From Derxia gummosa DSM 723 (GTDB lineage Bacteria > Pseudomonadota > Gammaproteobacteria > Burkholderiales > Burkholderiaceae_E): a stretch of DNA of 64,000 bases. Under the pieces are notes generated by a model. That model ran no database searches. It saw nothing but the letters and a program-made list of their open reading frames with translations, and was not told the DNA's origin. Where the stretch lies: assembly GCF_000482785.1 (NCBI RefSeq), contig NZ_AXWS01000008.1, forward strand, positions 558,001-622,000, written 5' to 3'. Below are positions 26,938 through 37,461 of the stretch, piece by piece. The translations under genes and the position numbers were made by a program. The stretch's first letter is position 1. Every line of letters starts with the position of its first letter.

Positions 26938-28002
26938 TCAGCCGAGGATGCCGTCGAGCGCCGCGAGCAGCGCCGCGCACTGCTCGTCGGAACCGACGGT
27001 GATGCGCAGCCAGTTGGCGATGCGCGGCGCCGAGAAGCGGCGCACCAGCACCTTGCGCGCGCGCAGCTCGGCCAGCAGTTCGTCGGCCGGGCGGCTCGCA
27101 TGCGTCGTGAAGATGAAGTTGGCCGCCGATGGCAGGCTCGTGAAGCCGCGCTTCGCCAGCTCGGCCACGAGCCGCTCGCGTGTGGCGATGACGGCGTCGC
27201 GGGTCTGCGCGAAGTAGTCCTCGTCGCGCATCGCCGCCGCCGCGCCCGCTGCCGCGAGCCGGTCGACCGGATAGGAATTGAAGCTGTCCTTCACGCGGCG
27301 CAGCGCCTCGATCAGGCCGGCGTCGCCGATCGCGAAGCCCACGCGCAGGCCGGCGAGCGAGCGGCTCTTGCTCAGCGTCTGCGTCACGAGCAGGTTCGGG
27401 TACTTGCGCACGAGGCCGGCCGCGCTTTCGGCGCCGAAGTCCACATAGGCCTCGTCCACGAGCACGACCGAGCCGGTGTTGCGCCGGAGCAGCGCCTCGA
27501 TGTCGGCCAGCGGCAGCGCGCGGCCGGTCGGCGCGTTGGGATTGGGGAAGACGATGCCGCCGTTGGACTGGGTGTAGTCGTCGAGCGCGAGGCTGAAATC
27601 GTCGCGCAGCGGCACCGTGCGGTACTCGATGCCGAACAGGCCGCAGTACACCGGATAGAAGCTGTAGCTGATGTCCGGGAACAGCAGCGGCTGCTCGTGC
27701 TTGAGCAGCGCCATGAAGGCAAAGCCCAGCACTTCGTCCGAGCCGTTGCCCGCGAACACGTTGTCGATACCGAGACCGTGGCGCTCGGCGACGGCGGCGC
27801 GCAGCTCGGTCGATTCGGGATCGGGGTAGAGCGCCAGCCTGCCGGCCGCCTCGGCGATCGCGGCGATCGCCTTCGGCGACGGCGGATAGGGGTTCTCGTT
27901 GGTGTTGAGCTTGACGAGGCCGTCCACCTTGGGCTGCTCGCCCGGCACGTAGGGAACGAGGCGGTGGGTGAGGGCGCTCCAGTAGGGATTGGCGGCGGTC
28001 AT
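26938..28002 (-). CDS. hisC: Histidinol-phosphate aminotransferase
   Basis: The 354-aa PLP-dependent class I/II aminotransferase converts imidazole-acetol phosphate and glutamate to histidinol phosphate in histidine synthesis. It shows [13 protein letters not shown] near the N-terminus, [44 protein letters not shown] and the PLP lysine at about K212 in [22 protein letters not shown] closes the substrate pocket near the C-terminus. Length is typical. The gene stands alone, with no other his genes nearby; many betaproteobacteria keep a second hisC copy away from the his operon. It is convergent with the 74-aa gene, with no clear terminator in the 81-base gap. The HisC subfamily is favoured over other class I/II aminotransferases by the [10 protein letters not shown] and [13 protein letters not shown] motifs. 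Confidence 0.93.
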   Translation of the reverse strand: MTAANPYWSALTHRLVPYVPGEQPKVDGLVKLNTNENPYPPSPKAIAAIAEAAGRLALYPDPESTELRAAVAERHGLGIDNVFAGNGSDEVLGFAFMALLKHEQPLLFPDISYSFYPVYCGLFGIEYRTVPLRDDFSLALDDYTQSNGGIVFPNPNAPTGRALPLADIEALLRRNTGSVVLVDEAYVDFGAESAAGLVRKYPNLLVTQTLSKSRSLAGLRVGFAIGDAGLIEALRRVKDSFNSYPVDRLAAAGAAAAMRDEDYFAQTRDAVIATRERLVAELAKRGFTSLPSAANFIFTTHASRPADELLAELRARKVLVRRFSAPRIANWLRITVGSDEQCAALLAALDGILG

Positions 28003-28105
28003 GAGGCGGCGTCCGATGGGTTGGCGGGGGCGGGCGCGCGGCCCGCAGGGCGGCGAGGATAAGCGATCGGGTGAGGGCTTCCGCCGGAAAGCCCCCGGCT
28101 CGGGC

Positions 28106-28111
28106 TAGAAT
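28106..28111 (+). promoter_or_regulatory. Promoter -10 (CTAGAAT type) for the 42-codon gene
   Basis: TAGAAT preceded by C, in the context GGGCTAGAATCGCGGG. The same CTAGAAT occurs before the 100-aa gene (51067) and before the aminotransferase at the right edge (62958). No good -35 is seen. About 75 bases of leader follow, including a small GCCGGC hairpin at 28157-28174. Confidence 0.55.
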
Positions 28112-28193
28112 CGCGGGCTTTGGTTTTTCAGCAAGAACAGCCAGAAATCCACCATCGCCGGCTTCAGTGCCGGCACCCAACCGGAGTCCCAAG

Positions 28194-28322
28194 ATGGCCG
28201 ACCGCACCCGTACCCGCCGCAACACCCTCGAACGCCGCTGCCTCGGCAAGACCTTCAAGCGTCTGTTCGTCGGTCGTAACCGCGAAGTGTTCCGCATGCT
28301 CGAAAAGATCAAGAAGAACTGA
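28194..28322 (+). CDS. Very basic 42-aa protein, own promoter and terminator
   Basis: The product, MADRTRTRRNTLERRCLGK then TFKRLFVGRNREVFRMLEKI then KKN, has about 15 Arg/Lys in 42 residues and one Cys. CGGAG sits 8 bases before the ATG. CGT codons, unusual in this genome, suggest high expression. It has its own CTAGAAT promoter and a perfect 20-bp terminator 28 bases past the stop. It does not match ribosomal proteins S21, L34 or L36, which I compared from memory. The charge suggests binding to RNA or DNA. Unrecognised; existence as a gene is well supported by the signals around it. Confidence 0.7.
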   Translation: MADRTRTRRNTLERRCLGKTFKRLFVGRNREVFRMLEKIKKN

Positions 28323-28350
28323 TCGTTTCCCGCGCGGGCCGCTTCGGCGG

Positions 28351-28399
28351 CCATGAAAAAGGGGGAGCGCACCGCAAGGGCGCTCCCCCTTTTTCATGG
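28351..28399. terminator. Perfect 20-bp intrinsic terminator, bidirectional
   Basis: Arms 28351-28370 and 28380-28399 are perfectly complementary around a 9-base loop. The outer part reads CCATGAAAAA on the left and TTTTTCATGG on the right; the inner part is GGGGGAGCGC against GCGCTCCCCC. The T-run follows the GC stem on both strands. It ends the 42-codon gene and would also stop leftward transcription. Confidence 0.93.
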
Positions 28400-28503
28400 C
28401 GCGCGCGGCTCGGCAATGCGCGCGCAACGTGCGCCACGTATCTCCTCCTTGCCGCAGCGATGCGGCGATCTGTTCCCGACGCGACTGCATTTCCAGATTT
28501 CGG

Positions 28504-28519
28504 GTAACGCGCCGTAACG
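28504..28519 (+). promoter_or_regulatory. CpxR-box-like direct repeat GTAAC-N5-GTAAC
   Basis: GTAACG at 28504-28509 and again at 28514-28519 gives an exact 10-base period, the arrangement bound by CpxR in enterobacteria (GTAAA-N5-GTAAA). It lies about 95 bases before the Spy/CpxP-like gene that heads a response regulator/kinase operon, as expected for autoregulation. This is inference from spacing and context. Confidence 0.5.
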
Positions 28520-28613
28520 TCTGGCACATGAGGCGGCAAACCCGGCTGGCGACAGTGGCGCCATGCCGCGACGGCGCTTCCGGCCGGCGCGGCGATCCGC
28601 GAAAGGGATGGAG

Positions 28614-29242
28614 ATGTTCAAGTTCACTGAATCGAAGCGCGTGCGCCGGCTGGCCTTTGCCGGTGCCGCCGCGCTGGCCGTGGGTGTCGCCGCGCTGCCG
28701 CTGCTGGCCGACGCCGCCGCCGACAAGACCCGTCACGGCGCGCCCGAAGCCTGCCCGATGACCGATGCAGGCCAGGGTTCGATGCGCGGTCTCGGCGGCC
28801 CCGGCATGCACGGACCGGATGGCCAGATGGGCATGCCGCTGCCGCCTCCCCATCTGCTCAAGCAGGCCGGTGCCAGCGACGACCAGATCGCCCGCATCCG
28901 AGCCATCGTCGAGGCGAAGCGCGACGAAAGCCGCGCCGACCACGAAAAGCTGCGCGCCAACCACGACAAGCTGCGCGAACTGCTCACCGCACCCAGCATC
29001 GACCGCGCCGCGATCGACAAGCTGCGCGCCGAGCAGTCGGCCATCGTCGATGCCCAGTCGCGCCGCATGACCGGCGCGCTCGAAGACGCCGCCGAGGTGC
29101 TCACGCCCGAGCAGCGCGCGAAGCTCGCCACGCTCGTCGCCGAGCATCGCGAGCACGGCCCGCGCCACCGCGGCGCCGACCACGACGGCGCCCGTCCCGG
29201 CCCCGACGGCCGTCCCCCCGCACCCGACCAGCCGCCCCGCAC

Positions 29243-29246
<4 letters not shown>
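28614..29246 (+). CDS. Spy/CpxP-family periplasmic protein
   Basis: The 210-aa exported protein has a signal peptide at about residues 1-32 (basic MFKFTESKRVRRL, then LAFAGAAALAVGVAALPLL, cleavage near ADAAA). A Met/Gly/Pro-rich segment follows, possibly metal-binding (GPGMHGPDGQMGMPLPPPH). A long helical domain with DDQIARIRAIVEAKRDES and the LTPEQRAKL motif is the LTxxQ hallmark of Spy/CpxP chaperone and stress-sensor proteins. The tail is His/Asp/Pro-rich. Start at 28614 rather than 28608 is chosen because AAAGGG is then 6 bases upstream. Its stop overlaps the next gene by 4 bases. By analogy with CpxP it may bind the sensor kinase encoded two genes downstream. Confidence 0.85.
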
Positions 29247-29975
<729 letters not shown>

Positions 29976-29986
<11 letters not shown>

Positions 29987-31139
29987 GCCGCGCCTCGCGC
30001 GCCGGTTGTGGCTGCGCATCTGGCTCGCCGTCGTCGCGACGGTGCTGCTGTTCGCGCTGCTGGCCGGCGCCGCCTGGCGCATGTATGCCGATGAGGTGCG
30101 CGGCGAGTTCTTCCGCCACGAGCGCCCCGGGCCGCCGCCCTGGGCCGGCGCGCCACCGCCCGGCGTCGCCGCCGACGACTGGGCGGACTGGTGGAACGAG
30201 CGCAAGCGCGAGTTCGAGCGCCGGCCGCCGCCACCACCGCCGCACATGAAGAACGGACCGTTCGGGCCGATGAGCCTGATCGGCCTGCTCGGCGTGCTCG
30301 CGGCCGGCGTCGCCTTCGGCGCCTACCCGGTGGTGCGCAGGCTCACGCGCCAGCTCGAGGACCTGCACGCCACGGTGCGCCGCTTCGGCGAAGGCGATCT
30401 GCAAGCGCGTGCAAGCCTTGGCGGCAGCGACGAAGTCGCGGGCGTCGCGCAGAGCTTCAACGACGCCGCCGGCCGCATCGAGGGGCTCATCGAATCTCAG
30501 CGCTCGCTGCTCGCCAATGCCTCGCACGAGCTGCGCTCGCCGCTCGCGCGGCTGCGCATGGCGAGCGAGATGCTCGGCGCCTCGGCCAGCCCGGCGCTGC
30601 GCGACGAGATGCGCCGCAACATCGGCGAGCTCGACCAGCTCATCGAGGAAATCCTGCTCGCGAGCCGGCTCGAATCGGCGCGCGACGTGCCCTTCGGCGA
30701 GCGCGAGCCGGTCGATCTGGCCGGTCTCGTCGCCGAGGAGGCCGCGCACGCGGGCGTGGCCGTCGAGGCCGTGCCCGCGACGCTGCCCGGCGACGCGCGC
30801 CTGCTGCGCCGCCTGGTGCGCAACCTGATCGAGAACGCGCTGCGCTATGCGCGCAAGCCGGGCGAGGACGGCGGCATCGAGGTGCTGCTGCGACGCGACG
30901 GCGACCGCGCCGTGATCGAGGTGCGCGATCGCGGCCCCGGCGTGCCCGAATCGGACTGCGAGCGCGTGTTCGAGGCCTTCTACCGCGTGCCGGGCGCCAG
31001 CGAGCGCGAGGGCGGCGTGGGCCTCGGCCTCGCGCTCGTGCGCAAGATCGCGCGTCACCACGGCGGCGAGGCGCGCTGCCTGCCGCGCGAGGGCGGCGGG
31101 GCCAGCTTCGTCGTGACGTTGCCCGACGCGAAAGGCTGA
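29976..31139 (+). CDS. Sensor histidine kinase, CpxA-like
   Basis: This 387-aa kinase starts at GTG (29976, preceded by CAGGA) inside the end of the regulator gene. TM1 is at about 10-33 (LWLRIWLAVVATVLLFALLA). A short periplasmic loop of about 60 residues is very Pro-rich (GPPPWAGAPPPG, RRPPPPPPH), and TM2 is at about 97-117. A HAMP domain follows (RRLTRQLEDLHATVRRFGEG). The HisKA H184 lies in NASHELRSPLARLRM. ATP-binding boxes are NLIENALRYAR, DRGPGVPESD and GLGLALVRKIA. Its likely partners are the regulator just upstream and the Spy-like protein. The proline-rich sensor loop is unlike that of enterobacterial CpxA, so the signal may differ. Confidence 0.92.
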
Positions 31140-31228
31140 GAGCGGTTCGGGCGCGAGCGTGCTCCGCGCCGCCATCCGGCCGTCCGCGGTGCGGCCCCGG
31201 CAGGCCGGGCGTGCTGCCGCGTTCCCGC

Positions 31229-31924
31229 TCAGGCCGCCTTGCCGGCCATGCCGACGAGTCCGGACACGAGCGCCGGCAATTCCTCCATGTGACCGAAGGT
31301 CGCCACCGCGCCGAGCGCGCGCAGCCGCTCGCCGTGGCCCGGCGCGAGATGGCCGCCGCCGGTGAAGCCGAGCACCGTCATGCCGGCGGCGCGCGCGGCC
31401 GTGACGCCGGTCGTGCTGTCTTCCACGACGAGGCAGCGCGCGGGCGCGACGCCGAAGCCGGCCGCCGCCGCCAGATACACGTCGGGCGCGGGCTTGGGGC
31501 GGTCGAGATCGCGGCCGCTGTACACGCGGTCATGGAACAGCGGCGCGAGGCCGGTGCGCGCGAGCACGCCGCGCACGCGCCGCGCCTCCGAGTTGCTCGC
31601 GACGGCGAGCGGCAGGCCGGTGGCGGCGAGCGCCGCGCCGACGCCGGGCATCGGCGTGTCGAGGCGGTCGATGGCTTCATCGACGCGGTGGTGCAGGGCC
31701 TCGATCTCGGTCAGCGTCATCGGCGCGCCGAGCAGGGTGGACAGCTCGACCATCATCGGCACGAACAGCATGCCGAGCCGGGGCTGGAGCAGGGGAAGGA
31801 TGTCGCGCGCGCGGTCGGCCGACGGGAAGCGCGACGCGAGTTCGTCGGCGGTCATGACATAGGACAGCGCCTCGCTGTCGATGAGCACGCCGTCGCAGTC
31901 GCTGATGAGGTGGGTAAAGCCCAT
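31229..31924 (-). CDS. HAD-superfamily phosphatase (phosphoglucomutase/YieH-like)
   Basis: The 231-aa protein is a HAD hydrolase with motif I DCDGVLIDSE (nucleophile D9, acid D11), a helical cap at about 17-80, motif II in AVASNSEARR, motif III Lys in RPKPAPDVY and motif IV VVEDSTTGVTAA. It resembles sugar-phosphate phosphatases of the YieH/GmhB-like or beta-phosphoglucomutase-like subgroup; the substrate cannot be told. AAGAAGG precedes the ATG and a CTAGATT -10 lies about 31 bases upstream. It is convergent with the CpxA-like kinase gene and the last minus-strand gene before the sulfur cluster, with its own promoter. Confidence 0.9.
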   Translation of the reverse strand: MGFTHLISDCDGVLIDSEALSYVMTADELASRFPSADRARDILPLLQPRLGMLFVPMMVELSTLLGAPMTLTEIEALHHRVDEAIDRLDTPMPGVGAALAATGLPLAVASNSEARRVRGVLARTGLAPLFHDRVYSGRDLDRPKPAPDVYLAAAAGFGVAPARCLVVEDSTTGVTAARAAGMTVLGFTGGGHLAPGHGERLRALGAVATFGHMEELPALVSGLVGMAGKAA

Positions 31925-31954
31925 GGCGCCTTCTTCTTGGTGGAGGAGGGCACC

Positions 31955-31960
31955 AATCTA
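31955..31960 (-). promoter_or_regulatory. Promoter -10 (CTAGATT) for the HAD gene
   Basis: On the minus strand GGCTAGATTGG gives TAGATT, one base off the CTAGAAT form seen elsewhere in this window. It is about 31 bases upstream of the HAD start codon. The rest of the 174-base gap to ssuF shows no gene. Confidence 0.45.
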
Positions 31961-32098
31961 GCCGTCGCCGGGCGGCGCGGCGATGAAGCTTGCGGACCGT
32001 CACGGCTCGGGTGCCGCCGCGCGAGCGCGGGACGGCGGCCGTCGTCGCGGCGGCCGGGCGCCGGCCGCGCCGGGCCGTGGTCGGTCGGAGCCTCCGGC

Positions 32099-32317
32099 TC
32101 AGAGCGCCGCGATCGCCACCTCGGTGGACTTGACCAGCGCGATCACCTCGCGCCCCGGCACGAGACCGAGTTCCTTCACCGAGCGGGTGGTAATGACCGA
32201 GGTGACGATCAGGCCGGTCGAGGTCTCGACATCGACCTCGCTGACGACCGGCCCTTCGATGATTTCGCGCACGCGGCCACGGAACTGGTTGCGGGCGTTG
32301 ATGGCGGCGATGGACAT
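32099..32317 (-). CDS. ssuF: Molybdopterin/oxyanion-binding TOBE protein SsuF
   Basis: The 72-aa protein is a single Mop/TOBE domain: MSIAAINARNQFRGRV, then EVDVETSTGLIVTSVIT and VPGREVIALVKSTEVAIA. Such proteins bind molybdate-like oxyanions. In Pseudomonas putida the last gene of ssuEADCBF, ssuF, encodes this kind of protein and is needed for growth on sulfonates; its position directly after ssuB here supports the same identity. AAGGAG sits 5 bases before the chosen ATG, which excludes a longer upstream start. The 137-base gap from ssuB shows no clear terminator, so co-transcription is likely. Confidence 0.85.
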   Translation of the reverse strand: MSIAAINARNQFRGRVREIIEGPVVSEVDVETSTGLIVTSVITTRSVKELGLVPGREVIALVKSTEVAIAAL

Positions 32318-32454
32318 GCTGACTCCTTGGTGTGTGACCGCTCGTGGCGGCATCGGGTCGGGTTGCCGGCGGGAGGCCGGCGGGCAATGGCTTGAAGGGG
32401 GGCAGACACGGTGGCCGCGCGCTGGCGGGCGGCCGGTCTGGGGTGCGGGCGGAC

Positions 32455-33383
<929 letters not shown>

Positions 33384-33387
<4 letters not shown>

Positions 33388-34862
33388 TGCGATTCCAGTT
33401 CGGGTTCGGATTCGGGATGGAGGGCGGCCGCGCGGCGCGCCGCGCGCACGGCGTCGCGCAGCCGACCGCCCGCGTGGTCGGGCGCGAGCCGCGCATGGCC
33501 GAACAGGCGCTGGCGCAGCGGGCCGTCGGCATAGCTCGTGGCATAGGCGCCGCGTCGTTGCAGCTCGGGCACCACGTGCTCGACCACATCGGCCCAGCTG
33601 CCGGGCGCGACCGCGTAGGCGAGGTTGAAGCCGTCGATGCCGGTGGAGGCGACCCAGTCCTGCAACTGGTCGGCCACCTTCCGCGGCCCGCCGACGATGA
33701 CGGGCCCGCGTCCGCCGATGGCGATGAATTCGGCGGCCTCGCGCACGGTCCAGACGCGCGACGGATCGGCCTTGCTGAACGAGGCCAGCGCGGTGCGGCC
33801 GGCGTCGGTGTCGAGGTATTCGATCGTGGCGTCGAGCGGCACGCGGCCGAAGTCCACGCCGGTCCAGCCCGACAGCAGCGCGAGCGAGGCGTCGATGTCG
33901 GCATAGCCGCGGTAGTCGGCGTGCTTGGCGTCGGCCTCGGCGTCGGTCGCGCCGGTGATGACGGTGGCGAGCGCGTAGATGCGCACCGAGTCGGGCCGGC
34001 GGCCGGCGCGGGCGACGGCGGCGCGCACATCCGCCACCTGCCTGGCGAGCGCGGCCTGCGTCGGCGCGATGAGGAACACGCATTCGGCATGGTTGCCGGC
34101 GAAGCTCAGCCCGCGCGGCGAGGTGCCGGCCTGGAACAGCACCGGCGTGCGCTGCACCGAAGGCTCGCTCAGATGGATGCCCGGCACGCGGAACCAGCGG
34201 CCGTCGTGGGCGACCGCGTGCACCTTGTCCGGATCGGCGTACACGCCGGCCGCGCGGTCGTGGCGCACCGCGTCGTCGTCCCAGCTCGTTTCCCACAGCT
34301 TGTAGACGGCGGCGAGGAAGTCGTCGGCCTGGTCGTAGCGCTCGTCATGCGAGGTCTGCTTCTGTTGGCCGACGTTGCGCGCCGCGCTGTCGAGATAGGA
34401 GGTGACGATGTTCCAGCCGACGCGCCCCTCGGTGATGTGGTCGAGCGTGGTCATGCGCCGCGCGAACAGAGCCGGCTGCTCATAGCTCGTCGAGGCCGTC
34501 ACGCCGAAGCCCAGGTGCTTCGTGACGGTCGCCATCGCGGGCACCAGCAGCATCGGATCGTCGAGCGGCACCTGCACGCCGCCGCGCAGCGCGGCAGCCG
34601 GGCTGCCGTTGTGCACGTCGTACACGCCAGTCACATCGGCGAGAAAAAGGCCATCGAACAGCCCGCGCTCCAGCAGGCGCGCGAGGTCGAGCCAGTAGTC
34701 GAGCTTCACGTACTCGTGCGAGCGGTCGGCCGGATGGCGCCACAGCCCGGGCGACTGGTGGCCGGCGCAGGCCATCGCGAAGGCGTTGAAGCGGATCGGC
34801 TTCGCGGCGGGCTGCCCGGTGCTGACAGCGCTTGCAGCCTGGGCGGGATCGGGTCGGCTCAT
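33384..34862 (-). CDS. FMNH2-dependent monooxygenase, NtaA/SnaA/DszA family
   Basis: The 492-aa flavin-dependent oxidoreductase of the bacterial luciferase-like fold uses FMNH2 and O2 supplied by a reductase. Markers are [20 protein letters not shown] near the N-terminus, [71 protein letters not shown] and [12 protein letters not shown]. Length fits DszA/NtaA enzymes (about 440-480 aa). Relatives cleave C-S bonds in sulfones or oxidise nitrilotriacetate; the sulfur-gene setting favours a sulfone or thioether-derived substrate. SsuE is the obvious FMNH2 source. It lies 10 bases after metQ and overlaps ssuB. A dispersed palindrome copy (34823) lies at its 5' end. Confidence 0.88.
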
Positions 34863-34872
34863 CGCGTGCCCC

Positions 34873-35784
34873 TCACTTGACCGAGGCGGTCTTGCCTTCG
34901 AGCGCGACCTGCCACTCGGGCTTCACGAAGCCGGCAAAGCGCTGGTTGGTCACGGCGAGGAATTCCTTCGACTGCCAGGCGGCGGCGATGTCCTTCACGT
35001 ACTCGCGGTCCTTGTCGGCGGTGCGCACTGCGACGACGTTCTGGTAGGTGGGCGTGGTGTCTTCCAGCACCAGCGCCTCGGTCAGCTTGAGGCCCGAGGC
35101 GAGCGCGAAGTTGCCGTTGATGAAGCTGAAGTCGATGTCGTCGAGCGAGCGCGGCAGCTGCGCGGCCTCCAGCGGCACGAGCTTGATGCCCTTGAGGTTC
35201 TGGGCGATGTCCTTCTCGGACGCGCGGATCGGGTCGTAACCCTCGCGCAGCCTGATCCAGCCGAGCTTCCTGTCGAGCACGACGAGGGCGCGCGCCGCGT
35301 TGGCCGGGTCGTTGGGGATGGCGACCGTCGTGCCTTCCTTCACCTCGCCCGTGGACCTGTGCTTGCGGCTGTACACCGCGATCGGCGCCGTCGGCACCTT
35401 GAGCACCTCGACGAGGTCGAGCTTGTTCTCGGTCGAGAACTTGCGCAGATAGACCTCGTGCTGGAACACGTTGGCATCGAGCGAGCCTTGCGCGAGCGCG
35501 AAGTTGGGCTGGATGTAGTCGTTGAACTCGACCAGCTTCACCTTGTAGCCCTGCTTTTCGAGGATGGGCTTGATGCCGTACTTCACCTGGTCGGCGTAGG
35601 GGCCGGCGGTGGCGCCGAACACCAGTTCCTTCTTCTGCGGATCGACCGCGTGCGCGGCCGGCGCGAAGGCGCCGAGGGCCAGCGCGGCGCCGAGCGTCGC
35701 GGCCAGGGCGGTGAAGCGGCGGCGCGCGGCGGCGGGCTTGTGGCCCGAGACGGCGGTGCGGGAGGAGCGGGTTTGCGCGTTCAT
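34873..35784 (-). CDS. MetQ/NlpA-family substrate-binding protein
   Basis: The 303-aa exported binding protein has a twin-arginine-like signal sequence (KPAAARRRFTALAATLGAAL) with cleavage after AHA. There is no lipobox cysteine, unlike most MetQ proteins, so it is probably free periplasmic. Family marks are VFGATAGPYADQVKYGIKP, EFNDYIQPNFALAQGSLDAN, VFQHEVYL and NGNFALASGL. The chosen start has AAGGA 9 bases upstream; an ATG 51 bases earlier lacks a ribosome site. It forms a MetNIQ-type set with the two upstream genes. Placement beside desulfurising enzymes suggests an organosulfur substrate other than, or as well as, methionine. Confidence 0.9.
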   Translation of the reverse strand: MNAQTRSSRTAVSGHKPAAARRRFTALAATLGAALALGAFAPAAHAVDPQKKELVFGATAGPYADQVKYGIKPILEKQGYKVKLVEFNDYIQPNFALAQGSLDANVFQHEVYLRKFSTENKLDLVEVLKVPTAPIAVYSRKHRSTGEVKEGTTVAIPNDPANAARALVVLDRKLGWIRLREGYDPIRASEKDIAQNLKGIKLVPLEAAQLPRSLDDIDFSFINGNFALASGLKLTEALVLEDTTPTYQNVVAVRTADKDREYVKDIAAAWQSKEFLAVTNQRFAGFVKPEWQVALEGKTASVK

Positions 35785-35946
35785 GGCTTGTGTTCCTTGT
35801 GACGAGACGGGAGCCTGGACGCTCGTGGCATCCATGGAAAAGATTCAGGAGAAATGAACTTATGGGGCCGGCGGGGTGAGGCACGCCGGCCCGTGCCGCA
35901 TGGCATGCGGCCCGGCCGCGCGCCGCGCGTCCCGGCCCACCGCCGT

Positions 35947-36612
35947 TCAGCGGTGATCGAGCCGGCGCGCGAGCCGGTTGCCGCCCCACTGGATGAGCTG
36001 GACGATCAGCACCAGCAGCGCGACCGTGCCGACCATCACGTCGGTCTGGAAGCGGTAGTAGCCGTAGCGGATCGCGATGTCGCCGATGCCGCCGCCGCCC
36101 ACCACGCCGGCCACGGCCGAGTACGACAGGAAGCTCACGACCAGCACCGTCAGCGCCAGCACCAGCGCCGGCCGGGCCTCGACCAGCAGCACGCGCAGCA
36201 CGATCTGCAATTCGCTCGCCCCCATCGCATGCGCGGCCTCGATCACGCCGCGCGGCACCTCGCGCAGCGCCTGCTCGACCAGCCGCGCGAAGTAGGGAAT
36301 GGCCGCGAAGCTCAGCGGCACCGCCGCCGCGACCGGCCCGATGCTGCTGCCCGCGATCACCCGCGTGACCGGCACCAGCGCCACCAGCAGGATGATGAAA
36401 GGGAAGGAACGCACGACGTTCACGACCCAGTTCAGCACCGCGTGCACCGCCGGTTGCGCGAGCGACTGGCCCGGCGCCGTCAGCACGATGAGCACGCCGA
36501 GCGGCCCGCCGATCGCCACTGCCGCGCCCACGGCAATCGCCAGCATCGCCGCCGTCTGGCCCACGGCCACCCACAGCTCGGGCAGCACCTCGATGAAGTT
36601 GTCGAAGTTCAT
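35947..36612 (-). CDS. MetI-type ABC transporter permease
   Basis: The 221-aa inner-membrane permease has about five transmembrane helices (for example AAMLAIAVGAAVAIGGPLGV and FIILLVALVPVTRVIAG). The cytoplasmic coupling loop is IEAAHAMGASELQIVLRVLL, and the C-terminal GGGGIGDIAIRYGYYRFQTD is characteristic of MetI. It starts 11 bases after the ATPase gene stop, with GGAGCC upstream. A 162-base gap separates it from metQ; that gap holds no gene and no obvious terminator. Works with the ATPase upstream and the MetQ-like protein downstream. Confidence 0.92.
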   Translation of the reverse strand: MNFDNFIEVLPELWVAVGQTAAMLAIAVGAAVAIGGPLGVLIVLTAPGQSLAQPAVHAVLNWVVNVVRSFPFIILLVALVPVTRVIAGSSIGPVAAAVPLSFAAIPYFARLVEQALREVPRGVIEAAHAMGASELQIVLRVLLVEARPALVLALTVLVVSFLSYSAVAGVVGGGGIGDIAIRYGYYRFQTDVMVGTVALLVLIVQLIQWGGNRLARRLDHR

Positions 36613-36623
36613 CGCGGGCTCCT

Positions 36624-37391
36624 TCAGGCGAGCGCCGGCTGGCGCAGGCTCGCGACGAGTTCGCGCGCGAGGCCGGTGGCCGGCTGATGCGCGTCGTCGT
36701 CGAGCGCGAAACGGTCGGCGAGGTGGCCGTCTTCCATCACCGCCACTTCGTCGCAAAGGCGGCGCACCACCTCCATCTCGTGGGTGACGATCACGAGCGT
36801 GACGCCGTGGTCGCGGTTGATGGTGGCGAGGGTGTCGAGCACCGAGCGCGTGGTTTGCGGGTCGAGCGCGGACGTGGGCTCGTCGCACAGCAGCACGCCG
36901 GGCCGCGTCGTGAGCGCGCGGGCGATGGCGACGCGCTGCTTTTGCCCACCCGAGAGCTGGGCCGGATGGCTGCGCGCCTTGTCGGCCAGGCCGACGATGT
37001 CGAGGCATTCGGCCACGCGGCGCGCGATGGCGGCCTTCGGCTCGCCGGCGATCTCCAGCGGGAAGGCGACGTTGGCCTCGACGGTCGCGTTCAGCAGCAG
37101 GTTGAACTGCTGGAAGATCATCCCGATGCCACGGCGCGCGGCGCGCAGCCGCGAGCGCGACAGCGCGGTCAGGTCCACGCCATCGACGATGACGCGGCCG
37201 GCGTCGGGCCGCTCCAGCAGGTTGACGAGCCGCAGCAGCGTGGACTTGCCGGCGCCGCTCATGCCGATGACGCCGAAGGCGCTGCCGCGCGCGATGTCGA
37301 GGCTCACGTCGCGCACGGCGTCGAAGCGCCTGCCGCCGGGCAGTGCAAACGCTTTCGAGACGTGGTCGAGGTGGATGAAGGCGGCGCTCAT
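36624..37391 (-). CDS. MetN-type ABC ATPase lacking the C-terminal NIL domain
   Basis: The 255-aa ATPase has Walker A GMSGAGKST (residues 43-51), Q-loop MIFQQFNLLLNATV, signature LSGGQKQR, Walker B GVLLCDEPTSALDP and switch VTHEMEVV. It groups with MetN of methionine importers. MetN of Escherichia coli is about 343 aa with a C-terminal NIL domain that senses cytoplasmic methionine and shuts transport. This protein stops about 90 residues earlier, right after the ATPase core, so that feedback should be missing. A copy of the dispersed palindrome (37344) lies near its 5' end. It is 70 bases after the SfnB-like gene. Confidence 0.9.
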   Translation of the reverse strand: MSAAFIHLDHVSKAFALPGGRRFDAVRDVSLDIARGSAFGVIGMSGAGKSTLLRLVNLLERPDAGRVIVDGVDLTALSRSRLRAARRGIGMIFQQFNLLLNATVEANVAFPLEIAGEPKAAIARRVAECLDIVGLADKARSHPAQLSGGQKQRVAIARALTTRPGVLLCDEPTSALDPQTTRSVLDTLATINRDHGVTLVIVTHEMEVVRRLCDEVAVMEDGHLADRFALDDDAHQPATGLARELVASLRQPALA

Positions 37392-37461
37392 GCGGGCCTC
37401 CGGGCGTGGCGCGCGCTGGCCGCGCGGCGCGGGGCGGATTGGCAGATGTGCATGGCTCGCC

